A DNA stretch of 64,000 nucleotides. Origin: Meandrina meandrites. Lineage: Eukaryota > Cnidaria > Anthozoa > Scleractinia > Meandrinidae. The DNA lies in assembly GCA_963693305.1 (NCBI GenBank), contig OY855903.1:28255955-28319954 (forward strand), in the 5' to 3' direction. The translations under genes and the position numbers were made by a program. Below the pieces are notes generated by a model. That model worked only from the letters and a program-made list of their open reading frames with translations, searched no databases and had not been told where the DNA came from. Of this stretch, positions 42,605 to 55,066 are shown one piece after another (position 1 is the stretch's first letter; every line of letters begins with the position of its first letter).

Positions 42605-42951
42605 CTCTTCGTATATACAAGTGCAGATAATTGTTCAAATGGAAAATAATTCTGAGACACTTTTGTATATTATACAGTGCGGGCATTTCTTCAAAAGAAA
42701 TTAATTTTTTTGTGACACATCCGCTTGCTTTGGGGCCATGCTCTTTGTTTATTTCCATGCTTGCTTATTTTCACTCAAATACCACCACACACATAGACGA
42801 TGAGGGTTCTGGGAGAAAAAAAAACAAGATATTTAACAAAGCTTTTTTTTTGTAAAACGAGGCGAGCAAAGAGAGCCGAGTTTTACTAAAAAAAAGCTTT
42901 GTTAAATATCTTGTTTTTTTTTGTCCCAGAACCCTCATCGTCTATGTGTGT
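42597..42951 (-). repeat. Polinton right TIR (355 bp)
   Basis: It is the inverse of 27572-27926, holding the start codon of the 121-aa gene at its inner edge. Confidence 0.93.
42787..42951. repeat. 165 nt terminal hairpin, right end
   Basis: It is the mirror of 27572-27736, with the loop sequence inverted as expected for a true TIR. Confidence 0.9.
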
Positions 42952-43515
42952 CCTTAAGTTTGTCATGGGCAAGTGCGCCCGCAATAACTACGGAGTCACC
43001 TTAAGAGCGCATTAATAGCTGAATAGTATTAAAAGGCACCATTATAGAATGAAGCATTTGTTCTTCCCCATCTCCAAAATACATCACCCACAAGCATTTC
43101 ATGGCCTTTCATTAACCTGTTTCGTAATACTATGTAAACCTTGACTACTACTAAAGTGTATTTTCGTCGTGCTGCTTGAAAGTGCAAGCAAATTTAATTT
43201 AGTTCCAATGCCACAAAACAGCGTTCAAAGCATATTCAATGTTCTACATTTTACAATTCGATACAGTCGTGTGTCGCAGATTAACTCCCTGAAAATCAAA
43301 CAATGCATGGTCTACCGCAACGCCGCGAATTGTGATTCAGAGCTGCTTGCAACAATTGTAGAATTTAGCTCAGCATTTACTGTATGCTTTAAAATACAGA
43401 ATTGTAGACCGCATGACATACAAAATTTGGCTCGACACCGTATATAGAACAGTGTGCTGCCTCGCCAAGGCGAGCCAGCAAAAATACTGAATAAGACATA
43501 TATTCAAACTTTAAC

Positions 43516-43521
43516 TTTATT
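43516..43521 (-). terminator. Poly(A) signal AATAAA for pck
   Basis: The signal reads AATAAA on the minus strand, 282 bp past the stop codon. No other canonical signal is closer, but usage is inferred. Confidence 0.45.
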
Positions 43522-43802
43522 TTTACCAACACATCTCTGATACATATAGATATGATTTCAATCAGTGCATACTCTTTAAAGCTATTGCACAGCACGATAC
43601 TGACTGCACTTAACTTCTACAGCAGGTTCTTCGCTCGAAAGATTTCATTGGTCACGTCAACTTCTAAAGCTGTAATGTTTAAACATAATAACACTATCCT
43701 ATGAACTATTCAGTAAGAAAATCAAACAATCTCAGGCGAAACATTAGTCACTGTTTGTTATGTTGTTTACAAGTTAAAAGGAAGTCGCAAGGGGTCTCAA
43801 TT

Positions 43803-44089
43803 CTAGGTGGCTTTTTTCAGACGTTCCTCGAGAGCATTCAACTCTTCCATTACTTTCGCGGGCAGGTCCTCGCCAAGTTGATCTTCGTAGTACTGTCTCA
43901 GGTTATCGCATTCTTCCAGCCAGTAGTCTTTTGGGATGGCCAACAACTTCTCCATGTCTATTTCACCCAGGCCTTCAATGTTGATGGCATCAGATTTAGG
44001 AACGTACCCAATTGGCTTGACATCTGCCACGTCTTGGCCGTCGCAACGCTTCAAGACCCAATCCAAAACACGGCAATTCTCTCCGAATC
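43803..44089 (-). CDS. pck: pck exon 6 (stop codon)
   Basis: It begins [16 protein letters not shown] and ends with an amphipathic C-terminal helix before TAG. Confidence 0.94.
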
Positions 44090-47000
44090 CTGTCCAAACC
44101 AAATTGACATTTAAGATGACAGATTGAATGAAGGAACAAATTCCTTGCTGATAAACATACAAGGGTTGAAAGCATTTAAAGAAGGGTATAAAAAAAAATG
44201 CGTTACGTTTAACAAATCATAATTTCGTGAAATGACTTTAAACGCGCGCAAACAAATAGATCGGATAACGTGAGACAGGCGCCATGCATAATATATTTTA
44301 ATATTCACAAAGGTCAATTTTGGCTCCTCTGCTCCCTTTGTTTAAATTTAAAATTTTCGCTAAGTCAGAGAAGTTGCAAAGTGAGACTGACTGATTAAAC
44401 ACAAACGAGCGACTAGAGAAAAGTGGTTATGTCAACAATCACATTTTTGAATACCATCGACTTTCTGATCATAAAATTCGACTGGCACTCTGCTGAAAGT
44501 TTAGCCCACAATACGAACTATTTTCAACGACTGATTCAATAAAGCTGGTACGCGAACGTAGAACGAACGCTCAGGTTGTTGTAACGTCACTCACCAACAT
44601 TTCAGAAACTTCTCTCACCTGGACGACCACACTACGAAGTACTGAGCTTTTTATTAGAATTAACTCACCTGGCCATAAAAACTTGCCATCATCATCAACA
44701 CGGAACCAATTCACATGAAAAATCTTTGGCATTTTGCGCTTTGGTGTTTCCATGCCCAACCAATGCTCCATGTACTTGCCAAAATTGTAGCCAAAGAAAG
44801 GCCTCATAGCAAAAGGATCTCTCATTACTGTTTTAGTCTTGTACTCTGCAGCAGATGTGGCCTCTGAGGACAGAGATGACGCAACAAACACTCCATGCTG
44901 CCAATTAAAGGACTCATACACCAAAGGAACACCGTATGGGCGTCGTCCACCAAACAATATTGCACTGATTGGAACACCTTTAGGATTCTCCCAGTCCTTG
45001 TCCATGATTGGGCAATGGTCGCTTGGTGCACAGAATCTGGAGTTAGGATGTGCTGCCATCTCTTCCTTGGTCATGTTAGGCTTCTCCTTCCAGTTTTTCT
45101 TTCCTGTCCAGCTTGTGATGCTCACACCCTCGGGAGGGGGATCCAAACCTATAGCAAAAAATCTAGTTAGGCTTTGGTAGGGCAATACACAAGCCACAAA
45201 GGCTCCAGTGCACTAGTGTACTAGAGCCAGCTACTAGATACGATCTTCTGACGTGCACATGATTTGCCCTGGAGTGTAAAATTACACAAGATTACAAAGT
45301 GCTCTAAGTTTAACGAAAATGCCTACTGAGACCAATCCTCTATATCCAAAGCCCAAAGGTGAATTCATCAGACGTAACTATAAACAAAGGGGTGTTAAAA
45401 AGGTAAAATGCATTCCTGCATGAAACTAAGCTCACAGATTCTTAATCTATAAACTTTAAAGCTCCAGGAGAATTGAGCAAGAACCCCCCAAATGCTAAAG
45501 TGATTAAAACTTTTTGTATAATTAACCAAAGCCATTGCTAGCTTGCAACAGGCAAACCAAGACACTTGCCTCGGTCAAAATCTTGAAGTGTTTTTTTCAT
45601 GTTCCTGTAAGAATTTAATATGAAAGAAGTGTGTCTTTTTTCTGATATCACCAAAAAATGGCATTTCCAGCCTTCTAGACTTCATAAATTGAGCCCCTAG
45701 CTTCGGCGCTCCAATTGCCTTGGTTATCAGAACAGTCTGGCTATGGGCCTGTTAAGGATTAGTGAACTATGACATTACTGTCACTGCAATGCTGTATAAA
45801 ATTTAGCGAAGTTCTTTTATTTGAGCTTTTGTTTTATCCATAAAAGTAACAGACATATGGAAAATAAATGCACTATGCTACACATTAGTTTAGAAAAATA
45901 GTTTCTGTATACAGTACCGTCCCACCAAAAGTCGCCATCACTAGTTTCTGCCACATTAGTGAAGACTGTGTCCTTCTGAAAGGTTTTCATTGCAATTGGA
46001 TTTGTCAGATAAGAGGACCCTGGAGCAACTCCAAAGAAGCCACTCTCTGGGTTGACAGCTCGCAGCTGACCTTCTTCGTCAAACCACATCCAAGCAATGT
46101 CATCTCCAACACACTCAACTTTCCACCCTGGCAGTGTCGGAGTTATCATGGCTAAATTTGTTTTACCACAGGCACTTGGGAAAGCTCCAGTGATATACTT
46201 CTTCTCTCCATCGGGATTGGTGAGGCCCATGATCTGCAAGAGAAGTTATGTTAACACACATACTCAATATGAGGATCCGCATCATAGTTTTCGGTTTGGA
46301 GGTGGACAACAACCGGACTCCCAAAAGAGATGGAAATCAAGCCTAACCAGTAACCGACTCCAACCTCATTCCCAGGCTCTCTCCGTGTCAAAGAGCAAAT
46401 ATTCAAAATGGCATTCACATAGCTTGTTGTTAAAATTTTCGACACGGCCTTTTTCTCCTTTTACAATCAAAATACACCTTTCTGGATTCCCAAATATAAA
46501 CAATATATTCAACCATGGGAAAAATGGATAAAGGTCCTAAAAACGATGAAATAATCCTTCGATTTTTGAGTCCTTGGATTTTAGAATACTGGGGGCCACT
46601 TATTTACATATCTGTACTGATAGCTTTTAAGAACAAAGCGTATGGAGACAAAAGGAATTTTTGAAATTCAATAAGTGGCCCAACAAAGAAAGTCAAGTCA
46701 GTGGTGGTTCCGGGGGAGGGGCCGCGCATTTTCTTTGAAGTGCCAGAATTATCTTCGCAGAATTCAACATTCATAGTCAAGCGGGTCCCCTCCTTAGCTG
46801 AAGGTCTGGATCCGCCACTGCAAGTTGTGATTGTCCTGAAAGTTAACAAGTTAACAAGTTACCTGTGTTTTCCACATGCTAATCAAACAGAAAGAATGGA
46901 ATAACCTTACAGTTTATTATTGATGATCAAAGACTTCACGACTTGTTTTTAATTTACACTAGACAGAAGACAAAGACCTGAACCAATAAAACTTAGACAT

Positions 47001-50000
47001 ACCAGCATGTGTTCTGCCATCCATCCTTCATCACGACCAAGGGTGGAAGCAATCCTTAGAGCAAAGCATTTCTTTCCCAACAGAGAATTTCCACCATAAC
47101 CACTTCCAAATGACTTGATCTCACGATCATGAGGAAAATGAGTGATGATAGTTTTCTCTGGATTGCATGGCCACGGGTATTCAGATGGTTTTTCAGGTTT
47201 AGGTGCACCAACTGAATGAAGACACTTTACAAAATCACCATCACCAAGCACCTTCAGAACACTACTACCCATGCGTGTCATGATGCGCATGCAGCAAACA
47301 ACATAGGGAGAGTCTGTAATCTCGATACCAATCTTGGACACAGGCGATCCCACAGGACCCATACTGAACGGCATCACATACATGGTACGACCTAAAATTT
47401 GATTTTTAAAATACACTGAGAAATATGTAAAATGGTATGGAAATTGTGCATTTAAGATGTTGTGTTATGCTGGTTATTGAAAGATGTGGCAGGCCTGGAA
47501 ATTAAGGTCTGCCAGTAAAATATACCTGCATTGAATGGGAGTTTGACTCTGGAGAGAGAGGGAACTTTCTTACAAAAAAAGCAGGGTTGCTTGTCAGAAA
47601 TTTGAAAAGAACCTCTGAAAGGTACCAGAATCTTGTTTTGTTGTCTTGGCTCAAATTCATTTTCACCTGTTAGAGGTGCACATTCTAATTGAACAAATTG
47701 ACTGATAATAATGACATGGGTGTCTGGTCGGAAAACCCAAATAGCGAATAGCAAACAATAATTGCAAATAGCAAGAACAGTCGAAGTATTGACGATAACC
47801 AATCACGCCACTTGATACCCAATTAGATCATGTTTCAGCAGCAGGTACTCAAAATTTAGATGCAAACGAAAGTATATTCTTCATGTAATGGAATGTAACT
47901 CATTATCAAAGACTGAAGCTGAATTATATTGTAGGGAGAGAAAGGCAACTTTTTACAAAACATTTTTTTCTGAATTCAAAGATCTTAATTAGCTACCCTG
48001 CACTGGAGAGAGTCTTACAAATATGCAAGGCAGCGAGGCATGCGAGGCAAGATAGCAAGGCATGGGAGGCAGAAATCCCAAACCCCATAAAAAGGCTAGC
48101 TTACCGCAAGCTACCTAAGCTAACTGTAGGCTAACCGAAGTGCTATAATTTTAGCCTAACCGGAGTGTCATGCAGGCTAACCAAAGTGCTATTTAGGCTA
48201 ACCAAAGTGCTAGGTAGCCTAACCGGAATGGCTCTCATGCCTCGCTGCCTCGCACTTTGTAACAACCCCACTGGAGATATAAATGACAAATACTTCCCTC
48301 ACACAAAGGATTAACACTGATAAAATTATAACTGCTCATATTTCCATGGAATATGGAAGTATAGTGGACTAACAGGGACCTCTGCTAGTATACACATCTT
48401 TTACTGGGAAATAATGTTAATGATAGGAATATAACCTTTCATGCAGCCTGGATATAACTCCCCAAGATGACGATTCATGTCAGCGACACTCCTCCATTTA
48501 CCCAGCTTGCCTTCCACTCCTTCCTTAGCTTGTGGAATGGATTCTCGTTTGTCCTCTGTACAAATAACTGTTCTAGATTCCACTCGTGCCACATCATGTG
48601 GATCAGTACGAACCACATAACTAAGTAAACGAAGAAAAAATAATTATCAATCATATCTGCAACAGTATTCATGGGGTTGGAATCTCTGGAATAGATTTAA
48701 GTTTAAGAGCTTTCAGTGCTTTCTGTTAAGTCTGTTATTTGGGTAAAAATGAAGAACTTGGTCTTTTAATTAACGGAAGTAAATAAATTTGGAATAAATT
48801 TTGAAAGCAGAATTTCTGGAACTGACCTTTATTTGAAAAGCTCACAGTCAGGTGAGTGGTTTACAAGCTTTTATTGTGTGGTTCCAAAAAATATCCATAC
48901 TCCCCCCTGCAGAAGAGATTGGTAATCCTGGGGAGGAGGGGGGGTCTCAAAAACCCAAAAATTTAAAGCAATGTATGAAGCTAAATTGGAATTTCCAGAG
49001 GGGTGGGGGGTTACAGGGAAAATCCCTTCCATGCGGGGTATGGATATTTTCTGGAACCACACATTATGTTCAAGATCCCAACATTCTGCTTGGGTTTACT
49101 GGGCTGATAAATCCTAGAAAGGGTGGTCTGTTGTCTAAATAGACCATACAAATGATGTCATCAAGTGTTCACTACAAGTTGTCAGGAAATGTGGTTTTGC
49201 TGCAAAGTTTGACACTTTGTGGCATCATTTCTATGATCTATAAGCAACTGGTAATAATGTAGGGGGGGGGGAGGGAGGGCTGGTGCAAATAGAGGGGGGT
49301 CATTTTCGATTTGTAATGGCCCTCCCTTTGCAGACCTCTCAGGTCTTACAATTTTGCCATGAGACTCAAAGTTTTCAGTTTAATCTTACAATGAGACACA
49401 AAACCCTCAAGATAAACAGAGTTACAAGCTGTAGGATACAAGTTCCTTGTATAATTTCCTTTCTGGCTTGCTAAGATGAATGCCTAGTGCCAATTCTGTG
49501 CAAATCCATAGTTATCAAAGGAATTTCATCAATCCGTTCGCTAGAAACACAGTCCATGATCATATTTCGAACACAAATTAGGTTTATCATGGTGCATGAA
49601 TATTCATCAGACAAAGAGAGAATTTTTAATCGTTCAGTCTCGGAGATAAAGGGACTTGAAACACACACTTTCTCATGATTAGCAGCTGGTTTAGTTGGTT
49701 TTGTCCACGGGTCAATTAACCTCCAGATTTTTTTACCTCAATCTCTTGATTTACGGTGCTTTGAGGTTGAGAGGTCTACCTTTGCGAAGCCAATTTGGCT
49801 GACCCTAGCAACCCCTGTTACCCACACTCTTAATTAAGGTGGCTTAAAATGTAAAATGTTCAGAAATGTTTTATTGTGAAGTTCCAGAAAATATCCACTC
49901 CCACCCCATGGAAGGTCAATGGACTGAGATTCCGAGGGGGTGGGGGTCTCAGAAGCCAACATTTTGAAAGCAAAGTATGGGGCTTAATGGGAATTTCCAG

Positions 50001-52406
50001 AGAGGTGGGGGGCTTCAAACAAAAAAAAACTTCTATGGGAGGGGTATGGATATTTTCTGGAACAACACATGGTTCTCTTATTACAATTTGGCTACTCTTA
50101 TTGCCTTGTCTTATTACTATTTGTCCCCTAAGGGTGATGATCAAAAAGGGGCAAAAATCAAGACCCCAAAATCCCTAGGGCTTCCAACAAAACCCCCCCA
50201 GAAATCCCTGGATCAAAAATTAACCCCCAAAAATCCCATGTTAAATTTCTGATCCTTAAAATTTCCAGAAAAATCGAAAATTTCAAACCCCAGAAAATCC
50301 TTCAATCATCCCCATCACTAGAAATCCTGAGTACCCCCCCCCCCCCCCTTGGGATTTGCCACAACCATCATAAGCAGCATTTGAAAAATACCGCAAATGC
50401 TTTCACTGGTATACCAATTTGGTTAACGAGCTAAACCTCCTTTTCGATTCTGTTTAGCACTGCTAACACAATTTTTGACCGCACGAGCAATATTGGCCTC
50501 AGGCAGAAAATTTTAACATGCGTTCTTGACCCAACGTAAAAAACAACTGTAGCCAGCCATCTTAACTATTTAAGGGGGGAGACTCTTAACTACAGATCCA
50601 GAGCAGTTGCTAAGGGATTGCTGAAGACTGTATTTTGTGGCAAGCGATTTTGGAGTGTTTTGTATCGCTAACTGGTGAATTTTATTTGGGGGTATACCTG
50701 CTTTGTAAAATATATCATTGCGCATGCGAAACTAGTGCCAGTCCCAAACCGGAAACAAGGTAAAGTTCCGATTTCTTTTACGAATCAGAGATAACGTCGC
50801 CGTCTTTAGAATCTGATGTATGCTTTTACCGTTTACATGAAAAGACGAAACGCTACTGATGAAAGCCTGTAAATATGAGTGTTTATTACGCCATAACTCT
50901 TATAATAATGCAAATTTCACAAAAACGGTACGCCACATTACACATGTGGACGTTCTTTATCTATTGACGCTCATTTTAATTTTAAAATCTATCCGCCGTT
51001 TGAGTTTTAGGGCTTTTTCTATTCTGGTCACGTGATGCGTTAAATATGACCGTGACTTGAAACTCTTGAAGGAATCTTCAATAGAACAAACTCATGCAAA
51101 AAGATTATCCATATGAGGTCTGAATTCCGAAATATGGCAATTAGAAACCTGCCTTAGAAACAAATTGGTAGTTAAGAGTCACCCCCCTTAACATGAGTGC
51201 ATAAATTAATTATGTGGTCCCCCTTTTCCCTGCAAAACTATCATTGACCCTCCCTCAATTTGCACGAATCATCCCACCTCTCCGAATAATGACCAGTCCC
51301 TTTGAGTGTAGAATGGGTAAATGTGGTCGATTTGTTTTACACAAAACAAGGTTGGAAATTTACCGGCGAATTAGATGGAAAAACAGTGCCAAATGTTCCA
51401 GGTGACATTTCACAAGTTGCCGAATTATGAAGTGATTTTCATATCCTATACCCGGGGGGGGGGGGGGGGGGGGACTCCCATATGGAAGGGACGGGGATGC
51501 TCGTCGGAAATTTTGAATTTAACCCCTAAAAGAGACCAATCTGGGTGTGGCCAAACGTTATGCAGACCCCTAAAAAATTGCAAATTGGGGAAAGCAGAGA
51601 GTGTGTTATCACTCTCTGAAAGACTGGAACAACCTAGATAGAGACACCAGAAATGCTCCTGATCTTGTAAATTTTAAGCGTAGCGTTCTAAGTAGGTTTG
51701 TTAGTTAATTCTTTCTTTTATATTCAAGTTAGCTTTTAATAATAGTTTTTAATTCTTAGGTATTTTTTCGTTTTATTGTATATAGTCTTATTAAGTATTT
51801 TTAATCTTAGTTAGGACCTTTCTGAAAACCACTGTATAGTGAATGAAGGCTTCCTAATAAAAGATTATTATTATTATTACTAAAAGAGTAAATATAACGA
51901 ATCAAAATGCTTTCTTTTTTGTTATTTCTTCGCGTGCAACCCTAAATGAGACCTTGACGGCTAAAAATAATGACATTTTGCCCAGAACACCCTGAGTGAG
52001 ACCAAAATCCGAAATTTACACCCCTAAGCGAGACGACGAGCATCCCTGTCCATTTCATGTGGGAGTCCCCCCGGGATCCTATACCAGCTGGAAAACCAAA
52101 CCCATAAAGCTTCTACCTCCCGGGGCTCCAAGAAGAAACGTTCTACCATGTGATCACACCCACACGTTTTAAGCCCTAACGGGGCTACACATACCAATTG
52201 TCGTGTTTGGAAAGTGGAGTTGCAATGCCCATGTCCATTAGCTTATTAAGATTGGCCTGGTTCTCTTCTTGTGATCCATCACAAATGTGGAGGTCGTCTG
52301 GCGTGCACAGCTTAATTTTATCCGCAACATAGTCTTGGACCTTAACGGGCAGGTCTTCAAAGTTTCCATGGATAACCGGAAAGTCTGCTGGAAGTTTGGA
52401 AGCCAT
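43803..52406 (-). CDS. pck: Phosphoenolpyruvate carboxykinase (GTP), complete, 6 exons, 622 aa
   Basis: The enzyme converts oxaloacetate and GTP to phosphoenolpyruvate, CO2 and GDP, the first committed step of gluconeogenesis. Exons 52195-52406, 48436-48620, 47003-47391, 45918-46233, 44669-45148 and 43803-44089 join to exactly 623 codons including the stop, matching the usual length of 622. Visible motifs are [16 protein letters not shown], the substrate loop [19 protein letters not shown] with the metal-binding His, the P-loop FPSACGKTN (about 280-288) with the reactive Cys, and [10 protein letters not shown]. The guanine-binding FNW region in exon 5 is also present. No targeting peptide is obvious, so a cytosolic form is likely. 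Introns hold several MITEs and repeat fragments. The Polinton lies 852 bp beyond its stop codon. Confidence 0.96.
44450..44640. repeat. Dispersed repeat copy in pck intron 5 (same family as 57,940-60,040)
   Basis: It shares TATTTTCAACGACTGATTCAA and flanks with the copy interrupted at 58,031, then jumps to the CAGGTTGTnGTAACGTCACTC end. It is an internally deleted copy and provides the uninterrupted target of the element at 58,032. Confidence 0.75.
44669..45148 (-). CDS. pck: pck exon 5
   Basis: It carries [19 protein letters not shown] and the [14 protein letters not shown] stretch that closes the nucleotide site. Confidence 0.95.
45918..46233 (-). CDS. pck: pck exon 4 (P-loop)
   Basis: It carries [19 protein letters not shown] and GDFWWDG. 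The acceptor is TTGCAG and the donor is GTACTG. Confidence 0.95.
47003..47391 (-). CDS. pck: pck exon 3
   Basis: It carries [16 protein letters not shown] and the substrate-binding [13 protein letters not shown]. It ends exactly in phase 0. Confidence 0.94.
48436..48620 (-). CDS. pck: pck exon 2
   Basis: It carries [16 protein letters not shown] and the YPGCMKG end. It has a TTACTTAG acceptor and a GTTATA donor. Confidence 0.93.
48876..49062. mobile_element. 187 bp MITE, pck intron 1, copy A
   Basis: The inverted ends are TGGTTCCAAAAAATATCCAT and its near inverse. The interior is G-rich. A related copy lies at 49,874-50,069. Confidence 0.7.
49874..50069. mobile_element. 196 bp MITE, pck intron 1, copy B
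   Basis: It belongs to the same family as copy A, with GTTCCAGAAAATATCCACTC at the left and TATGGATATTTTCTGGAAC at the right. Confidence 0.7.
50574..51187. mobile_element. 614 bp TTAA-flanked MITE, pck intron 1
   Basis: TTAA at 50570-50573 and 51188-51191 flanks GGGGGGAGACTCTTAACTAC and its inverse. It is in the opposite orientation to the related copy at 53,148-53,794, with shared internal stretches such as CTATTCTGGTCACG. Confidence 0.75.
51451..52075. mobile_element. 625 bp hAT-like MITE with 8 bp target duplication, pck intron 1
   Basis: CCCGGGGG and CCCCCGGG ends with a longer TIR (ACTCCCATATGG and so on) are flanked by ATCCTATA (51443-51450 and 52076-52083). A run of 20 G sits at the left end. 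A LINE 3' fragment lies inside. Confidence 0.85.
51625..51895 (+). pseudogene. LINE 3' end remnant nested in MITE
   Basis: A short frame encodes [20 protein letters not shown] then TAA, typical of CR1/L2-type ORF2 ends. A 3' UTR of about 185 bp follows, ending in a (ATT)n tail. The upstream part is lost. Confidence 0.6.
52195..52406 (-). CDS. pck: pck exon 1 (start codon)
   Basis: It encodes residues 1-70 and part of 71, ending DN-C at a GTATGT donor. The next exon restores the Cys codon of the NC(W/Y) stretch. Confidence 0.93.
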
Positions 52407-52614
52407 TGTGCAGAAAGCTAGGCAGTCGAGTCTGATGAAAATATAATCAAATAAAAGTCTGCAAGGCTATAAAGCTAAATGAAATAAAACTTACTACAGA
52501 ACGTACTGTCCGAAAGACGTTTCACTGGATGATACTCCACAAAGAAAGAGAAAAATCTTCTCTGTACCTCGCAAAAGCTTCAAACACGAACAAGTAACGA
52601 GAAATGTTGAGCGA

Positions 52615-52680
52615 TAGTTATAAAAGGAAGCCCGACTAATCCAATCTGTTTTATGATTGGTTCAAAATAAACACGTGAAA
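52615..52680 (-). promoter_or_regulatory. Candidate pck promoter elements
   Basis: On the minus strand a TTTTATAA box lies near 52618-52625, a CCAAT box near 52655-52660 and a CACGTG E-box near 52671. The spacing to the ATG (about 210 bp) is reasonable, but no transcript start is known. Confidence 0.3.
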
Positions 52681-53147
52681 GGCATATCTGAAAGTGGCAG
52701 CCTTGACTCCGTGCAGAGTTGCACGCAATCAACTAAGAAAGAATTGTCATAAAAAATTCGTCTTTTTTTTAATCGACACTCAAGACAAGCTCTGAAAACT
52801 GTCACAATTGTTTTAAGCTCGAAAATTCTCCGGTGAATTTAATCCGTGTATGAACACACGACTCCCCGTTGGCTCGTTACCCTGCGCACGTTCCTTGTAT
52901 GTAGGTCCGCTATGCGTCCACAGACAATGAGTAATGCGTCTATGAGGCAGCCAAAGCCATAGTTCTGCAACTGCTGCTGCCAAATATTTTCCGGAATTTT
53001 CTTTTTGGGTTTCCAATCCAATCATTTTGGTATTTTTGTTTTTTGCCATGGATATACTTGTCTACGTATGACCAACGAAACAAAGAAATTGCTTAGCATT
53101 TTTTTCGAGCGTCCTCAGGAAACCTCTTCGGTTCTAGTCAACGTTAA

Positions 53148-53794
53148 GGGGGGTCCTTCTTAACTACTAAGTTGTTGCTAAGGAAGGTATCTAACCGCCA
53201 TATTTTGGAAACTTGACCTGCTACGGATAAGCTTTTTTCGCAACTTTGTTCAATTGAAGAGTCCTTCAAGAGTTTCAAATCACGGCCATATTTGACAAGT
53301 GGCGTGGCCAGAATAGAAAAAACCCTAAAACTGAAAGGGCATATAAAACTGAAAGTTAAAATCAGTGCCAATAGATAAAGAATGTCCACATGCTTAATGC
53401 TTCGTATGGGTTTTACAAAATTTGCATTATTGTAAAAGTTATGACATATTAAACACCCGTATTTTCAGACTTTCTTCAGTAGCGCTTTTTTCTTTCTTGT
53501 AAACGGTAATCCCATACGTAGGATTGTAAAGAAGGCTATGTTATCTCCGATTCTTTAAAAAATTCAGAACTCTTCCTTTTTTCCTCCAAGTTTTAGCGAT
53601 TTTAAATTCTAACGCGCGGTTTAAGACTGGCACTAGTTATGCAGGCGCAATGTCAATATTTCAAGCACGTATTTCCTGCCCCACAAAATTTACCATTTAG
53701 CGTTACAAAACGGTCCAAAATGGCTTGCCACTAAAACTGGTCTTCAGGAATTCTCTAGCAACTGCTCTAGATCTGTAGTTAAGAAGGACCCCCC
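53148..53794. mobile_element. 647 bp TTAA-flanked MITE upstream of pck
   Basis: TTAA at 53144-53147 and 53795-53798 flanks GGGGGGTCCTTCTTAACTAC and its inverse. It is the same family as 50,574-51,187. Confidence 0.75.
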
Positions 53795-54354
53795 TTAAGA
53801 TCGAAAGTAAGGCTCGACTTCAACACTGTGAAATCCCTATTGGCCGACACAGAAGTCTTTTCACTTTGTCCATGTTGCACCGGATTAGCAGAGACGGAGG
53901 AGCATTTTGCTCAAACTATTTTTCATTTTTTTCGTTGTTATATAAACATGTTAAAAAAATATTTATTTAACTAAAGCGTCAACAAAACAAATAAGACGAG
54001 TAGACGAGTTTGTGAGTAGGAGACTAATCCAATCTGCGCAGATGTCGTTCATAGTTTGATATCGATGTCTCCATGGTCATCGGGGTCAACCATGTTGGCA
54101 TCGTTGGCCTCTTCGATGGTTGAGGCGATGGTTGGGGGGAGGGGGCGTTTATTAGAGATGGGGCGTTTATTAGAGGGAAGTGTCAAGGGGGGAGGGGGGG
54201 GGGTTATTAGATACGAGGCGTATATTTGAGAGTGGGCGTTTATTAGATCATGTACGGTACACCAAATTGAAGAAATGTTGACCATGTGTGATGCGTAAAC
54301 CATGAACGATATGACCAGATAGGATTCTGGGAAGACGGCATTGATAAGCTTAGG

Positions 54355-54948
54355 TTGCGTTCGATTGACCCTATTCCGGAATGAGAATATATTCCGGATT
54401 ATTCCAGAATAGCCATTCCGTCCGTACGTCAATAAAACGATTATTCCGTTTCTGGAATAATGCCCGCAATATTCTTTTATTTCTTCGTGCCATGAAATGA
54501 GGAGAAGCGTCTCTTCCAGACTCCACGAGTATCCTTTTCTGAGTAACGTTTGATGATTGCCGGCGGTAGCCATTTTGTTTGTTGTTTTGAAAAAGACCCG
54601 CGAGGCCAGGACGCAGTGACGTCATTATTCCGCAATATTCTTTCATTTCTTCGTACAATGAAATGAGGAGAAGCGTCTCTTCCAGACTCCAGGAGTATCC
54701 TTTTCTGAGTAACGTTTGATGATTGCCAGCGGTAGCCATTTTGTTTGTTGTTTTGAAAAAGACCCGCGAGGCCAGGACGCGGTGACGTCATTATTCTGGA
54801 TTATTCCAAGTATTCTGCTCCCCAGAGCAGAATGCTTGGAATACATTCCATGTATTCCGGAATCGGAATAGCGACTCAATCGAACGGACATTAGGGGTTA
54901 TTCCTTTTATTCTTATTCCGGAATAAGGTCAATCGAACGCACCCTTAG
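54355..54948. mobile_element. About 594 bp PIF/Harbinger-like MITE with internal duplication
   Basis: TTGCGTTCGATTGACC at the left and GGTCAATCGAACGCA at the right are inverted ends, flanked by TTA or CTTAG. A block of about 190 bp is duplicated inside. Each copy encodes, on the minus strand, SWSLEETLLLIS, like the SANT/Myb-type domain that accompanies Harbinger transposases. Confidence 0.6.
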
Positions 54949-55066
54949 TAAAATTCCTTTCATATGTCATCGCATTAAGATGTGTTTGCTGTTCATCGTG
55001 TTGTAAGATAGGAAAGATGAACTTTTATTTAATTGTTTGTCTCACGATGGAACCGCTGAGTTGTTG

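Larger units (their letters stand above)
27572..42951. mobile_element. Maverick/Polinton DNA transposon, near-complete, 15.4 kb
   Basis: Two 355 bp TIRs bound a block with the Polinton gene set: protein-primed DNA polymerase B, retroviral-type integrase, packaging ATPase, capsid candidates and small conserved proteins. About 97% of the inside is coding. Genes run rightward from the left TIR (polymerase), then leftward in a dense block (33,038-37,408 and the integrase), then in mixed directions. The only clear lesion is one frameshift in the integrase. The target duplication is not clean: CCCTAA lies at the left and CCTTAA at the right, 5 of 6 matching if one TIR base is shifted. Near-identical TIRs imply recent insertion. 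Such elements are related to adintoviruses and can be viewed as integrated viruses. Confidence 0.95.

Noticed and set aside
52813..53049. 60- to 78-codon frames upstream of pck on the minus strand
   Set aside because: No domain recognised, two overlapping frames equally long, and no consistent exon partner found. A first exon of an unknown gene cannot be excluded.
54049..54891. Several overlapping frames starting MATAGNHQ
   Set aside because: They come from a duplicated block inside a short inverted-repeat element; only a SANT-like fragment is present, not a gene.
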